A DNA stretch of 64,000 bases from contig JAUXTN010000067.1 of the NCBI GenBank assembly GCA_030684355.1, positions 1 through 64,000 of the forward strand, in the 5' to 3' direction. The notes beneath the pieces were generated by a model that was given only the letters and a program-made list of their open reading frames with translations, was not told where the DNA came from and searched no databases. Both the position numbers and the translations under genes were made by a program. How positions within the stretch are numbered: position 1 is the first letter of the stretch; each line of letters starts with the position of its first letter. This DNA is from Pseudomonadota bacterium (GTDB lineage: Bacteria > Myxococcota_A > UBA796 > SXON01). Shown here piece by piece: positions 26,192 through 35,337 of the stretch.

Positions 26192-27567
26192 GCTCGACCT
26201 TCGCCGCGGTGGGCTCGAGCGTCGATCTGCGTGGCCTGCGCGTGCTCGTCGTGGGGATGGCGCGCTCCGGCGTGGCGGCGGCCGAGCTCGCCGTGCGCAG
26301 GGGCGCGCTGGTCACGTGTACCGACCTCCGGCCGGACGCCCCCGTCGTGGCCGGCAGCGAGCCCGTCTACGGGGCCCACCGCCGCGACGACTTCCTCGGC
26401 GCAGACCTCATCGTGGTCTCCCCCGGCGTGCCCGCGCGGCAGCCCGACCTCGCGGCCGCCATCGCCGCGGGGGTGGAGGTCGTCGGCGAGCTCGCGTTCG
26501 CGGCGTCCATGCTGACCGCGCCGATCCTCGCGGTGAGCGGCACCAACGGCAAGAGCACCACCACCCACCTCCTCGGCCAGCTCTGCGAGCGTGCCGGCCT
26601 CCGGACGTTCACCGGCGGCAACCTCGGCCAGCCGCTCTCCACCGCGGTCGACGAGGACCTCGACGTCTGCGTGGTCGAGGTGTCGAGCTACCAGCTCGAG
26701 CTCCCGGGAGGGCAGGGGGGCCTCGCCGGGGCCCGTCCCAACCGGATCCGCGCCTTTCGCCCCCACGCAGCCGCCATCCTGAACCTCACCCCCGATCACC
26801 TCGATCGGCACGGCACGATGGACAGTTACGGCGCGCACAAGTGCCGCCTCTTCGCGAAGATGGGGCCCGGCGACTACGCGATCGTACCCTGTGACGACGC
26901 CCGGCTCATCCGCCTGGCCGCCCTGCTCCCCGGCCGTCGGCTCTGGCTCGGCGGTAGCCCCGGCGTGACCGTGCTCCCCGACCGGCTCGTCCTCGACGCC
27001 GTGCAGGATCCCGGCGAGGTCTCCCTCGAGGGCTTCGACCTGCCCGGCGCGCACAACCGCCAGAACCTCGCGTGCGCCGTCCTCCTCGCGGTCTGCGGCG
27101 GCATGTTCCGCCGCGACCTGCACGTGGCGGGCCTCGAGGGCCTTCCTCACCGCATGGAGCGCGTCGCCGTGCGGCGCGGGGTGACGTGGATCGACGACTC
27201 CAAGGCCACCAACGTCGAGGCCGCGCTCGCCGCGGTGCGCGACACCGGGCCCGCGACCTGGGTGCTCCTCGGCGGTCGCGGCAAGGAAGGGGCCGCCTAC
27301 GAGGCGCTCGCCGAGCCGCTCCGCCGCGTGCGGGGCATCGTCTGCTTCGGCGAGGCCGGGCCCCTCATCGCGGACGTGCTGGAGGCCTCCGGGCTCTCCC
27401 CGCGCACGGTCGCGACGTTGGACGACGCCGTCGCGTTCCTCGCCGCGGAAGCCGGCGAAGGCGAGACCGTGCTGCTCTCGCCTGCGTGCGCGTCGTTTGA
27501 CGCCTTCACCGATTTCGAGCACCGTGGCCGGCATTTCCGGGACCAGGTGCGAGGGCTGCCTACATGA
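26188..27567 (+). CDS. murD: UDP-MurNAc-L-alanine:D-glutamate ligase MurD
   Basis: A 459-residue Mur ligase. The N-terminal Rossmann domain begins VLVVGMARSGVAAAEL, GTNGKSTTTHLLG lies near 118, and ILNLTPDHLDRHGTM is present. The C-terminal domain has SKATNVEAALAA and LLSPACASFDAFTDFEHRG, both MurD-specific. An unusual insertion (GGQGGLAGARPNRIR) sits just after VSSYQLEL. It adds D-glutamate to UDP-MurNAc-L-Ala. Overlaps mraY and ftsW by ATGA at each end. Confidence 0.96.
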   Translation: MSSTFAAVGSSVDLRGLRVLVVGMARSGVAAAELAVRRGALVTCTDLRPDAPVVAGSEPVYGAHRRDDFLGADLIVVSPGVPARQPDLAAAIAAGVEVVGELAFAASMLTAPILAVSGTNGKSTTTHLLGQLCERAGLRTFTGGNLGQPLSTAVDEDLDVCVVEVSSYQLELPGGQGGLAGARPNRIRAFRPHAAAILNLTPDHLDRHGTMDSYGAHKCRLFAKMGPGDYAIVPCDDARLIRLAALLPGRRLWLGGSPGVTVLPDRLVLDAVQDPGEVSLEGFDLPGAHNRQNLACAVLLAVCGGMFRRDLHVAGLEGLPHRMERVAVRRGVTWIDDSKATNVEAALAAVRDTGPATWVLLGGRGKEGAAYEALAEPLRRVRGIVCFGEAGPLIADVLEASGLSPRTVATLDDAVAFLAAEAGEGETVLLSPACASFDAFTDFEHRGRHFRDQVRGLPT

Positions 27568-28742
27568 AGCGTCGCTACGATCTACCTCTGCTCTTCCTCA
27601 CGCTGACGCTCGTTGCCTTCGGCCTTGCGATGGTCTACTCGGCCAGCGCCTTCATCGCCGCCGAGCAATACCGCAACCCGATGCACCACGTCACCCGGCA
27701 GGGCTTCGCGGCGCTGCTCGGCTTCGTGTTCATGGCGGGCCTCGCGCGGCTTCCGTACAAGCGCCTCCGCGCGTGGGCGCCGACGCTCTACGTGCTGACC
27801 ACGGCGTCGCTGTTCCTCGTGTGGGTGCCCGGCATCGGCCACGCGGCGAACGGCTCCGCGCGCTGGTTCGGCGTGGGCGGCATCCACTTCCAGCCGGCCG
27901 AGTTCCTGAAGGTCGTCCTGCTCGTCTGCCTCGCGACGTGGCTCCACAAGAACCGCGGGGACATCCACGAGCAGAAGGTGCTCCTCGGCGCCGCCGGCAT
28001 GCTGGCGTTCCCCCTGGGGCTCGTGGCGCTGCAGCCCGACTTCGGCTCGACCGCGATCATCACCGTGCTCGCCGGGCTCATGTTCTTCTTCGCGGGCCTC
28101 CGCTGGGCGTGGATCGCGGGCGGCGGCGCGCTGATGGTCGCCGGGCTCGGCGCGCTGATGGTCGCCGAGCCCTACCGCATCAAGCGCCTCACGAGCTTCC
28201 TCGACCCCTTCGCGGACTGCTCGGGCGACGGCTACCAGGTCTGCCAGTCGCTCCTCGCGCTGCACCATGGCGGGCTCCTGGGGCAGGGGCCGGGCGAGGG
28301 CTCGGCGAAGCTGCTCTACCTGCCGGAGCCCTACAACGACTTCATCGCGGCCGTGCTCGGCGAGGAGCTTGGGCTCGGCGGGATCTGCGTGCTGTTGCTG
28401 CTCTACGGCGTGTTCGCCTGGCGCGGCTTCTCGATCGCCCGTCGCGCGGCCGACCCCTTCGGCGCGATCCTCGCCAGCACCTTCACCGCGATGATCGTCG
28501 CCCAGGCGTGCCTCAACCTCGGCGTCGTCACCAGCCTCGTGCCGCCGAAGGGCCTCGTGCTGCCCTTCATCAGCTACGGCGCCTCCGCGATGATGGTGAA
28601 CCTCGCCGCCGTCGGCGTGCTCCTCTCCGTCTCCGCCGAGGCCCGCGCGACCGAGGCCGTGCCCGGCGCGACCCCGACCCCGGCCACGCCGGAGGTCACC
28701 CGCACGCTGACCTCGCGCGCACCGCACCTCGGAGGCGCGTGA
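27564..28742 (+). CDS. ftsW: Septal peptidoglycan polymerase FtsW
   Basis: A 392-residue SEDS-family protein with about ten membrane helices. It polymerises lipid II with FtsI at the septum. Signatures are MVYSAS, GSARWFGVGGIHFQPAEFLK, LQPDFGS, the extracellular-loop PEPYNDFIAAVLGEELG and PPKGLVLPFISYGAS. A Pro/Thr-rich cytoplasmic tail of about 35 residues ends the protein. It overlaps murD by ATGA and murC by 1 nt; murG, usually next, is absent. Confidence 0.96.
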   Translation: MKRRYDLPLLFLTLTLVAFGLAMVYSASAFIAAEQYRNPMHHVTRQGFAALLGFVFMAGLARLPYKRLRAWAPTLYVLTTASLFLVWVPGIGHAANGSARWFGVGGIHFQPAEFLKVVLLVCLATWLHKNRGDIHEQKVLLGAAGMLAFPLGLVALQPDFGSTAIITVLAGLMFFFAGLRWAWIAGGGALMVAGLGALMVAEPYRIKRLTSFLDPFADCSGDGYQVCQSLLALHHGGLLGQGPGEGSAKLLYLPEPYNDFIAAVLGEELGLGGICVLLLLYGVFAWRGFSIARRAADPFGAILASTFTAMIVAQACLNLGVVTSLVPPKGLVLPFISYGASAMMVNLAAVGVLLSVSAEARATEAVPGATPTPATPEVTRTLTSRAPHLGGA

Positions 28743-30130
28743 TGTTCCGCGGCAAGTTCGGCAAGGTCCACTTCATCGGCATCGGCGGCAGCGGCATGTC
28801 CGGCATCGCCGAGGTGCTCACGAACATGGGCTTCTCGGTGAGCGGCTCGGACATGAAGGAGAGCGCCGTCGTGGCGCGGCTCCGCGGCTTCGGGGCGCGC
28901 GTGTTCATCGGGCACGACGCGTCGAACGTGGCCGGGGTGGACGTCGTCGTGCGCTCCACCGCGGTGTCGGACCAGAACCCCGAGGTCATGGCCGCGAACC
29001 ATGCGAAGATCCCCGTCATCCCGCGCGCGGAGATGCTCGCGGAGCTCATGCGCATGAAGTACGGGCTCGCGGTCGCCGGCACGCACGGCAAGACGACGAC
29101 CACGTCGATGCTCGCGACCTGCCTGCACAGCTCCGGCCTCGATCCCACCGTCGTCATCGGCGGTCGGCTCGACGCCCTCGGGAGCAACGCCCGGCTCGGC
29201 GGCGGCGACTACCTCGTGGCCGAGGCCGACGAGTCCGACGGATCCTTCCTCCTGCTCGACCCCACCGTCGCCGTCATCACCAACATCGACCCCGAGCACA
29301 TGGAGCACTGGGGCAGCTTCGACGCGCTCGTCGACGGCTTCGTCTCCTTCGCGAACCGCGTGCCGTTCTACGGCTTCTCGGTCGTGTGCCTCGATCACCC
29401 CGTCGTCCAGCGCATGCTCCCGCGCCTGCGCCGCCGCGCGCTCACCTACGGGTTCGGCGCCCAGGCCGAGGTCCGCGCGGACCGCGTGCGCCAGGTCGGC
29501 CGGAGCATCGAGTTCCGGGTGTGGCGGCGCGACGAGGTGCTCGGGGAGCTGCGCCTCGACATGCCCGGCCGGCACAACGTGCTCAACGCGCTCGCGGCGA
29601 CGACCGTGGCGATGGAGCTCGACATCCCCTTCGCCCGCGTGCAGGAGGCCCTCCACGGCTTCGGCGGCGTGGACCGCCGGTTCTCGGAGCGCGCGAACAT
29701 CGACGGCGTGCTGATCATCGACGACTACGGCCACCACCCCATCGAGATCCAGGCGACCCTCGCCGCGGCGTCCGAGGGCTTCGAGGCGCGCCGCATCGTC
29801 GCGGTGTTCCAGCCGCACCGCTACTCGCGCGTGGCCGACCTCTTCGAGGACTTCTGCGCGTCGTTCAACGCCGCCACGCACGTCGTCGTCTGCCCGGTCT
29901 ACGCCGCGGGCGAGAAGCCCATCGACGGCATCGACGCCGCGCGGATCGTGCGGGGCCTCTCCGATCACGGGCACCGCAGCGTGGTGGGCGCGGCCGATCT
30001 CGACGCCGTGGTCGACCACCTCGCTGGCTACGTACGGCCCGGCGACATCGTCATCACCCTCGGCGCCGGCGACGTGAACCGCGTCTGCGGCGGCCTGGCC
30101 GAACGGTTGCGGGGGCGCACGGCCGAATGA
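28742..30130 (+). CDS. murC: UDP-N-acetylmuramate:L-alanine ligase MurC
   Basis: A 462-residue Mur ligase. HFIGIGGSGMSGIAEVL opens the Rossmann domain, GTHGKTTTTSML lies near 113, and EADESDGSF plus ITNIDPEHMEHWG are MurC-specific. The C-terminal domain has DDYGHHPIEIQATL and FQPHRYSR. It attaches L-alanine to UDP-MurNAc. The ATG overlaps the ftsW stop (TGATG), and its own stop overlaps the MurB-like start by ATGA. Confidence 0.97.
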   Translation: MFRGKFGKVHFIGIGGSGMSGIAEVLTNMGFSVSGSDMKESAVVARLRGFGARVFIGHDASNVAGVDVVVRSTAVSDQNPEVMAANHAKIPVIPRAEMLAELMRMKYGLAVAGTHGKTTTTSMLATCLHSSGLDPTVVIGGRLDALGSNARLGGGDYLVAEADESDGSFLLLDPTVAVITNIDPEHMEHWGSFDALVDGFVSFANRVPFYGFSVVCLDHPVVQRMLPRLRRRALTYGFGAQAEVRADRVRQVGRSIEFRVWRRDEVLGELRLDMPGRHNVLNALAATTVAMELDIPFARVQEALHGFGGVDRRFSERANIDGVLIIDDYGHHPIEIQATLAAASEGFEARRIVAVFQPHRYSRVADLFEDFCASFNAATHVVVCPVYAAGEKPIDGIDAARIVRGLSDHGHRSVVGAADLDAVVDHLAGYVRPGDIVITLGAGDVNRVCGGLAERLRGRTAE

Positions 30131-30996
30131 CGGAGCCGGAGCCCAGGACGGAGCCCGAGGCCCCCACGGAGCCGCCGGCTCCCGTGGAGCCGCAGGCGGT
30201 CGAGCGCCCGGTGCGGCGCCTCGGCGACGTCCCGGCAAGGGAGGAGGAGCCCATCGGGCGGCACCTCCCGTTGCGCACCGGCGGCACCTTCGAGCTCTGG
30301 GTCGAGGTCCGCGACGAGGCCGCTCTCCTCGCGGTCGTGAAGGCCGCCCGCGCCGAGAAGCTCGCGCTCCGCCCGCTTGCCCCGTTCTGCGATGCCATGC
30401 CGCCCGAGGGTGGGCTCACCGGCGTGGCGCTCCGCCTCGGGGTCGGCTTCGAGTTCATCCGCGAAGGGGAGGGGGGCCTCTGGGTCGGCGCCGCCACCCC
30501 GCTGGCGCTCCTCGGCCTCCGCACGGGTTTCGCCGCCTACACGCGCGCTCCCGGCACCCTCGCGGACGCCTGGGAGGACGGCTGGATCGCCCCGGCGGTC
30601 GTACGGGTGCGGCGCTTCCGGTCGCGCTCGATCGAAGAGGTCGAGGGGGCGGCCGGCGCTCCGATCGGGCCGGATCCCAAGTCGCTCATCGTCGCCGCCC
30701 TCCTGAAGCCGGGCGTGAAGGTCCACCCGCCCCCCGTCGGGCGCGCGTTCCGCGACCACAAGCGTCGCAACCTGCCGGCGCTCCCCGAACTGATGCGGAA
30801 CCTGGGCCTCGGTGGATTGCGGCTCGGCGGCGCGGTCCTCGCCGAGGAAGATCCGACCGTTCTCGCCAACCGGGGAGACGCCACGCCCCGCCAGCTCCGC
30901 CTCCTTCTCCAGGCCGCGCGGGAGCGGGTTCACACCGCCACCGGCCTCGAGCTGGAGGAGCGCGTCGCCCCTCCCGGACGCGGCGGCAAACTGTAG
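30127..30996 (+). CDS. Degenerate MurB-fold protein
   Basis: A 289-residue protein in the usual murB position. After a 40-residue Pro/Glu-rich tail, residues 47-130 follow the MurB FAD-domain layout (RTGGTFELWVEVRDEAALLAVV, later VALRLGVGFEFIR and GLWVGAATPL). The last 80 residues resemble the MurB C-terminal domain (LGLGGLRLGGAVLAEEDPTVLANRG, then LELEERV). However, the FAD-contacting GxGSN segment is replaced by PLAPFCDAM, GxxGGA-NAGA is lost (APGTLADAWEDG), and the YRxS and Ser-containing catalytic segments are not recognisable. It therefore looks like a non-catalytic paralogue of MurB. Overlaps murC by ATGA. Active MurB must lie elsewhere. Confidence 0.7.
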   Translation: MTEPEPRTEPEAPTEPPAPVEPQAVERPVRRLGDVPAREEEPIGRHLPLRTGGTFELWVEVRDEAALLAVVKAARAEKLALRPLAPFCDAMPPEGGLTGVALRLGVGFEFIREGEGGLWVGAATPLALLGLRTGFAAYTRAPGTLADAWEDGWIAPAVVRVRRFRSRSIEEVEGAAGAPIGPDPKSLIVAALLKPGVKVHPPPVGRAFRDHKRRNLPALPELMRNLGLGGLRLGGAVLAEEDPTVLANRGDATPRQLRLLLQAARERVHTATGLELEERVAPPGRGGKL

Positions 30997-31057
30997 ATCT
31001 CGCTTAGGGTTCCGAGACCTTGAACCCGGTTCTCTCGAATCACAGATCTTTGGCCTG

Positions 31058-31822
31058 TTGGCTTGTCAACGGGCTCCAGCTCAAGTACAACTTCCGATAC
31101 GCTCCGGGATCAGCCTGTCCCCCCTTCGCGCCGCCGCCGCCGTCGTGTCTGTCGCCGCCCTCGCCGGCGGGCTGGGCTGGCTCGCCTTCGGCAGTGACCT
31201 CATGCGGTTCCGGACGCTCCGCGTCGTCGGGCACGACCGCGCTTCCGAGGCCCAGCTCCGCCACCTCGCGGACCTCACGCCCGGCGCCCCGCTCCTCGCG
31301 CTCGACCTCGACAGCGCCATGGCCGGCGTCTCCCGGCATCCCTGGGTCGCGGAGGCCGAAGCGCGTCGCGTCTTCCCGGACACGGTCGTGATCCAGGTGC
31401 GCGAGCGCCAGGTCCGGGCGTTGCTCCTGCTCGATGGCCTCTACCTGGTGGACACCGAGGGCACCCCCTTCCGCCGCGCCGATCCCGACGAGGTGGACCA
31501 CCCGATCATCACCGGGATCCCCGCCGCGCTGGCCGACGCCGATCCGGCGCTGGCCCGCCGGATCGTGCACGATTCCCTTGGCATCCTCGACGCGGTCGCG
31601 GGTCGGGCAGGTTTGCGCGAAGCCGACATCTCGGAGGTGCGTTTTGACGCAGAATCGGGATATACGCTCGCGCTCGTGAATGGCGGCGAGGTCCTCCTCG
31701 GCTTCCAGGAACCCTCCGCCTTCTCGCGCCTCGACACCCTCGCCTCGCGCGGTGTCGACCTCTCCCGCCCGCTTCGCATCGACCTCGGCTCATCCTCCAT
31801 GGCCGTCGTCTCCCCTCTCTGA
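31058..31822 (+). CDS. ftsQ: Cell-division protein FtsQ
   Basis: About 254 residues: one membrane helix ([20 protein letters not shown]), a POTRA domain from [20 protein letters not shown] to [11 protein letters not shown], and the FtsQ beta domain ([13 protein letters not shown], then PIITG). The start is not clear. There is no in-frame ATG near the helix. TTG 31058 gives a basic cytoplasmic start; GTG 31145 is the alternative but would leave only part of the helix. No clear ribosome-binding site is seen at either. A promoter-like sequence at 31063-31091 could start a transcript after the TTG. FtsQ recruits FtsL and FtsB to the divisome. Confidence 0.8.
   Translation: MACQRAPAQVQLPIRSGISLSPLRAAAAVVSVAALAGGLGWLAFGSDLMRFRTLRVVGHDRASEAQLRHLADLTPGAPLLALDLDSAMAGVSRHPWVAEAEARRVFPDTVVIQVRERQVRALLLLDGLYLVDTEGTPFRRADPDEVDHPIITGIPAALADADPALARRIVHDSLGILDAVAGRAGLREADISEVRFDAESGYTLALVNGGEVLLGFQEPSAFSRLDTLASRGVDLSRPLRIDLGSSSMAVVSPL
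31063..31091 (+). promoter_or_regulatory. Candidate internal promoter for ftsQ-ftsZ
   Basis: TTGTCA (31063-31068), 17 bp, TACAAC (31086-31091): five and four matches to the consensus with ideal spacing, in a patch with lower GC than its surroundings. It would let ftsQ and ftsZ be expressed apart from the mur genes. It lies at or before the uncertain ftsQ start. Confidence 0.38.
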
Positions 31823-31886
31823 ATCCCCCCCCCGTCCCACCCTCCTCTTCCTGTCCCGGCAGACAGGAATCCCCCCTGAGGTTGCC

Positions 31887-33008
31887 ATGATCGAGATCGT
31901 AGACAACGAGCACAGCGGCGCGCGCATCAAGGTCATCGGCGTCGGTGGCGGCGGCGGCAACGCCATCAACAACATGGTCCGGTCCGGCCTCACCGGGGTC
32001 GAGTTCATCGCGATCAACACGGACGGGCAGGACCTCAAGCGTTCGCTCGCCCCGCGTCGTTTCCAGCTCGGCGCCCAGCTCACGAAGGGCCTCGGCGCGG
32101 GCGCCGATCCCGAGGTGGGCCGCGAGGCCGCGCTCGAGGATCGTGACCGGCTCGCCGAGCTCATCGCCGGCGCGGACATGGTCTTCGTCACCGCCGGCAT
32201 GGGCGGCGGCACCGGCACCGGCGCGGCCCCCGTGGTCTGCGAGGTTGCCCGCGAGCTCGGTTGCCTCACCGTGGGCGTCGTCACGCGGCCCTTCCCCTTC
32301 GAGGGCAAGCGCCGTCGGCGTCAGGCGGAGGAGGGCATCGAGAACATGATGTCCCACGTCGACACCCTCATCACGATCCCCAACCAGCGCCTCCTCACGA
32401 TGGCGTCGGAGAAGACGTTGATGGCCGAGGCCTTCGGCATGGCGGACGACGTCCTCCTCCAGGCCGTCAAGGGCATCGCCGACCTCATCAACTACCAGGG
32501 CATCATCAACATCGACTTCGCCGACGTGCGCACGATCATGAAGGACAAGGGCCTCGCGCTCATGGGCGTGGGCCTCGGCAGCGGCCAGCACCGCACGGTC
32601 GATGCCGCCCAGCGCGCCATCTCCTCGCCGCTCCTCGATGACGTGTCCATCAGCGGCGCGACCAGCGTGCTCCTGAACTTCACCGGCTCGTCCAGCCTCA
32701 CGCTGTACGAAGTCAACGAAGCCGCGCACATGGTCGGCGAAGAGACCGCCGAGGACGTGAACGTCATCTTCGGCCTCGTCGTCGACGAGTCGATGGGCGA
32801 CACCGTACGCGTGACCGTCGTGGCGACCGGCTTCCAGGAGGCCATCCGCCAGAACGTCCGCACCCCGCCCGCCGAGGTCCGCCTCCAGAAGGCGGTCAAC
32901 GCCGGCATGTCCCCGCGCGGCCCGGCCCGTGGCGGCGTCGTGAGCGGGTTCGACACCCTCCGCGGCGACGACTACGACATCCCGACGTTCTACCGCGGGA
33001 AGGACTAA
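31887..33008 (+). CDS. ftsZ: Cell-division GTPase FtsZ
   Basis: A 373-residue tubulin homologue. [17 protein letters not shown] opens the GTPase domain, the tubulin signature GGGTGTG lies near 106-112, and the T7 loop has NIDFADVR. The linker is short (about 50 residues) and the conserved tail [11 protein letters not shown] ends the protein. ftsA, which usually precedes it, is absent; a C-rich 64 bp leader with a CCTGTC/GACAGG hairpin (31850-31867) separates it from ftsQ. A strong terminator follows, so it ends the dcw cluster. Confidence 0.98.
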   Translation: MIEIVDNEHSGARIKVIGVGGGGGNAINNMVRSGLTGVEFIAINTDGQDLKRSLAPRRFQLGAQLTKGLGAGADPEVGREAALEDRDRLAELIAGADMVFVTAGMGGGTGTGAAPVVCEVARELGCLTVGVVTRPFPFEGKRRRRQAEEGIENMMSHVDTLITIPNQRLLTMASEKTLMAEAFGMADDVLLQAVKGIADLINYQGIINIDFADVRTIMKDKGLALMGVGLGSGQHRTVDAAQRAISSPLLDDVSISGATSVLLNFTGSSSLTLYEVNEAAHMVGEETAEDVNVIFGLVVDESMGDTVRVTVVATGFQEAIRQNVRTPPAEVRLQKAVNAGMSPRGPARGGVVSGFDTLRGDDYDIPTFYRGKD

Positions 33009-33033
33009 GTCTCGCTGACCTCGCGGTCCCCGT

Positions 33034-33066
33034 GAGCCCCTGCTTCGGCGGGGGCTTCCTCGTTTT
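33034..33066 (+). terminator. Intrinsic terminator ending the dcw cluster
   Basis: A 10 bp stem (33034-33043 with 33048-33057, two G-U pairs) closes a UUCG tetraloop and is followed by CCTCGTTTT. It lies 26 nt after the ftsZ stop. Confidence 0.82.
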
Positions 33067-33234
33067 GGCTGCCTCGGTTCCCCGGTTTCAGGAGAGGGGG
33101 GCGCGCCCCCGCCCCGAGCGGCGGGGTCGGGCCGCAGGGCGTCCCTCGCGCGGGGTGATGCCGGGGTCTGGCCTGCCCGGTCACCCGCCGAGGGTGCTCG
33201 GACCCGGGTGCCCGCGTGCTACCTTCGCGCCCGC

Positions 33235-34293
33235 ATGCCGACCCGGAGCCGCCAACGCCGTCGCATCGAGCGTCGCCTTCGCGCGTGGTGGGCGGAGGTG
33301 TCGTTCTTCGGGCGGGCCCTGCGGGTGCTGGTGCGGCCCATGGCGGCGCTCGCCGTCGCGTTCGCCGTCGGCACCTTCATCGAGCGCACGTGGGGCGCGC
33401 CTCCGGGCGGCGTCCAACCCCGGTGGGACGAGGCGATGTTCACCGCCTACACGCTCCTGCTCGGCGAGATGGGCGCGCCGCTCCCCGCCGATCCGTGGGC
33501 GCAGGCGGTGCTCTACCTCATGCCGCTCGTCGGCATCGTGTTCGTGGCGGAAGGGGTCATCAAGCTCGGGTTCACCGTCTTCGACAAGCAGGCGAACGCC
33601 GCGGAGTGGATACGCATCATGGCGCAGAAGAGTCGCGGCCACGTGGTCCTGTGCGGCCTCGGGACGGTGGGGTTCCGCGTGCTCGAGGAGCTCATCGCGC
33701 TCGACGAGCAGGTGTTCGTCATCGAGCGCAACGCCGACGGCGAGTTCATCCCCCGCGCGCGGGCCATGGGGGTCGAGGTGCTCGTCGGCGACGCCCGCAC
33801 CGAGAACCTCCTCCGCTCGCTCAACATCGCGCGCGCCCGCGCCGTGATCATCGTCACCGACGACGACCTCGCGAACCTCGAGATCGCGATGGACGTGCGG
33901 GAGATCCGCGCCGACGTGCCCATCATCCTGCGGCTCTTCGACCAGCGGCTCGCGCAGAAGGTGCGCCAGACGATGGGCATCCAGGTGAGCCTCTCGACCT
34001 CCATGGTGGCCGCGCCCCTCTTCGCCTCGGCCGCGCTCGACGCGCACGTGGTCGGGACGCACCGGGTGGGCGGAAAGCTCCTGCTCGTGGTGGAGCTCGA
34101 CGTTGGCGTGCGGCTCTCGGGGCGCACCGCGACGGCGCTGCTCCGGGATCACGGGCTCACCCTCGTGGCGGTGTCGCGCGGGGGCGCGTGGCGCACAGAG
34201 CTCGGCGGCGACGAGCCGATCGAGCGGGGGGACCGCGTGCAGGTGATGGTCCCGAGCCACCGGGTCGAGGAGGCGCGGGCGCTGGAGGGCTAG
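33235..34293 (+). CDS. Two-helix membrane protein with RCK (TrkA-N/TrkA-C) domains
   Basis: A 352-residue protein built like a prokaryotic potassium channel: helix 1 about 30-50, a re-entrant pore-like segment about 65-82, helix 2 about 90-113, then an RCK-N Rossmann domain (VVLCGLGTVGFRVLEEL, GLGTVG at 141-146) and an RCK-C domain near 270-345. The selectivity filter TVGYG is not present: the segment reads TAYTLLLGEMGAP. It may conduct another ion, be a non-conducting sensor or associate with a transporter. It is monocistronic and convergent with the TPR gene, whose stop is 21 bp away. No ribosome-binding site is obvious. Confidence 0.75.
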   Translation: MPTRSRQRRRIERRLRAWWAEVSFFGRALRVLVRPMAALAVAFAVGTFIERTWGAPPGGVQPRWDEAMFTAYTLLLGEMGAPLPADPWAQAVLYLMPLVGIVFVAEGVIKLGFTVFDKQANAAEWIRIMAQKSRGHVVLCGLGTVGFRVLEELIALDEQVFVIERNADGEFIPRARAMGVEVLVGDARTENLLRSLNIARARAVIIVTDDDLANLEIAMDVREIRADVPIILRLFDQRLAQKVRQTMGIQVSLSTSMVAAPLFASAALDAHVVGTHRVGGKLLLVVELDVGVRLSGRTATALLRDHGLTLVAVSRGGAWRTELGGDEPIERGDRVQVMVPSHRVEEARALEG

Positions 34294-34314
34294 GCCGCAC
34301 GGCACGACCGCCGT

Positions 34315-35337
34315 TCAGCGTTGCCCGTCGAACGCCGCTCGGCGCTCCTTCAGCGTCGCGACGCGCAAGCTCTCCCACGCGAGCCGCGTCGCCAGGGCGA
34401 CGCCCGAGTCGTAAGCGTGGAAGGACTTGGTCCGCACGTTCTCGGCCTTCTTCCCGACCTCCGCCCGGTAGATCTCGACCTGCGCCGGGTCGAGGCGCTT
34501 CGGGGGCGCGCTGGCGGCGAGGTCGGTCGCGAGGCGGCCGTAGCTGTCGCCGAGCGAGATGAGGCTGGCGAGCACCCACTCGGGCTCCTGCAATGACGTA
34601 AGCGCGATGATCTGCTGCTCGGCAGCCTTGATGCGGAGCGCGCGCCCCTCCAGGCGCTTCACGACGCGGCGCTCGGGCCCGGTGAGCGAGAGGGCATCGG
34701 CCTCGTCGAGCAGGGCGCGTGCGAGGTGGTAGCGGGCCTTCGCGCGGAGGTAGCGGTGCGTGTCGCCGCCCTCGGTGGCCGCGAGCGCCTTCTGGATGCG
34801 CCGGATGCCGCGCGTGCGCTTGCCCGTGTTGAGCTCCGAGATGCCGCGCTGCAGCGACACGGTGAGCTCGTCGTCGGCGGACAAGCCGCGCACCTTGTCG
34901 AGGAGGAGCACCTCGTCGAGGGCGGCCTCGTAGAGCCCGAGGTCCTCCAGCACCAGGGCGCGGCGGAAGTGGGCGTCGACCGCGAAGTCGCCCCCGAGCG
35001 CGATGACCTGCTCGTAGAACGCGCGCGCGGCGTCGGGGGCGTTGCCGAGCTCCTCGCAGATGCCGCGTTGGTAGAGGTACGCGCCCAGGCCGGCGGCGGG
35101 CACCTGCGGCTCGAGCGTGACGAGGAGCGCGCGGGCGCCGGCGAGGTCGCCGCGCTGGCGGAGGGTCACGGCGTCGCCGATGGTCTCCTCGACGGTGCGG
35201 CCGAACGGCATGCGCACATCCGGGCCCGGGTCGGAGGGGTCGGGGGGGCCGGGTTCGGTGGGGGGAGGGGGTTGGGGGATCGGGGCGTCGAGGGCAGGGT
35301 CGGCGGCGAGGGCCAGGCCAAGGAGGAGCATCACCAT
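34315..35337 (-). CDS. Secreted TPR-repeat protein
   Basis: A 340-residue protein with a short signal-like N-terminus (MVMLLLGLALAADP), a Pro-rich segment and a series of helical repeats that look like TPRs (for example LRQRGDLAGARALLVTLEPQ, AYLYQRGICEELGNAPDAARAFYEQVIALG). The C-terminal third is helical and charged. It starts 7 nt inside the end of the O-antigen-ligase-like gene, so it is the last gene of a minus-strand surface-polysaccharide unit. TPR proteins in such operons often act as assembly or polymer-length factors; its role is inferred only. Confidence 0.68.
   Translation of the reverse strand: MVMLLLGLALAADPALDAPIPQPPPPTEPGPPDPSDPGPDVRMPFGRTVEETIGDAVTLRQRGDLAGARALLVTLEPQVPAAGLGAYLYQRGICEELGNAPDAARAFYEQVIALGGDFAVDAHFRRALVLEDLGLYEAALDEVLLLDKVRGLSADDELTVSLQRGISELNTGKRTRGIRRIQKALAATEGGDTHRYLRAKARYHLARALLDEADALSLTGPERRVVKRLEGRALRIKAAEQQIIALTSLQEPEWVLASLISLGDSYGRLATDLAASAPPKRLDPAQVEIYRAEVGKKAENVRTKSFHAYDSGVALATRLAWESLRVATLKERRAAFDGQR

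Noticed and set aside
30127..30996. Calling this gene murB outright
   Set aside because: Position and fold suggest MurB, but the FAD-binding and catalytic segments are absent, so the enzymatic name is not supported.
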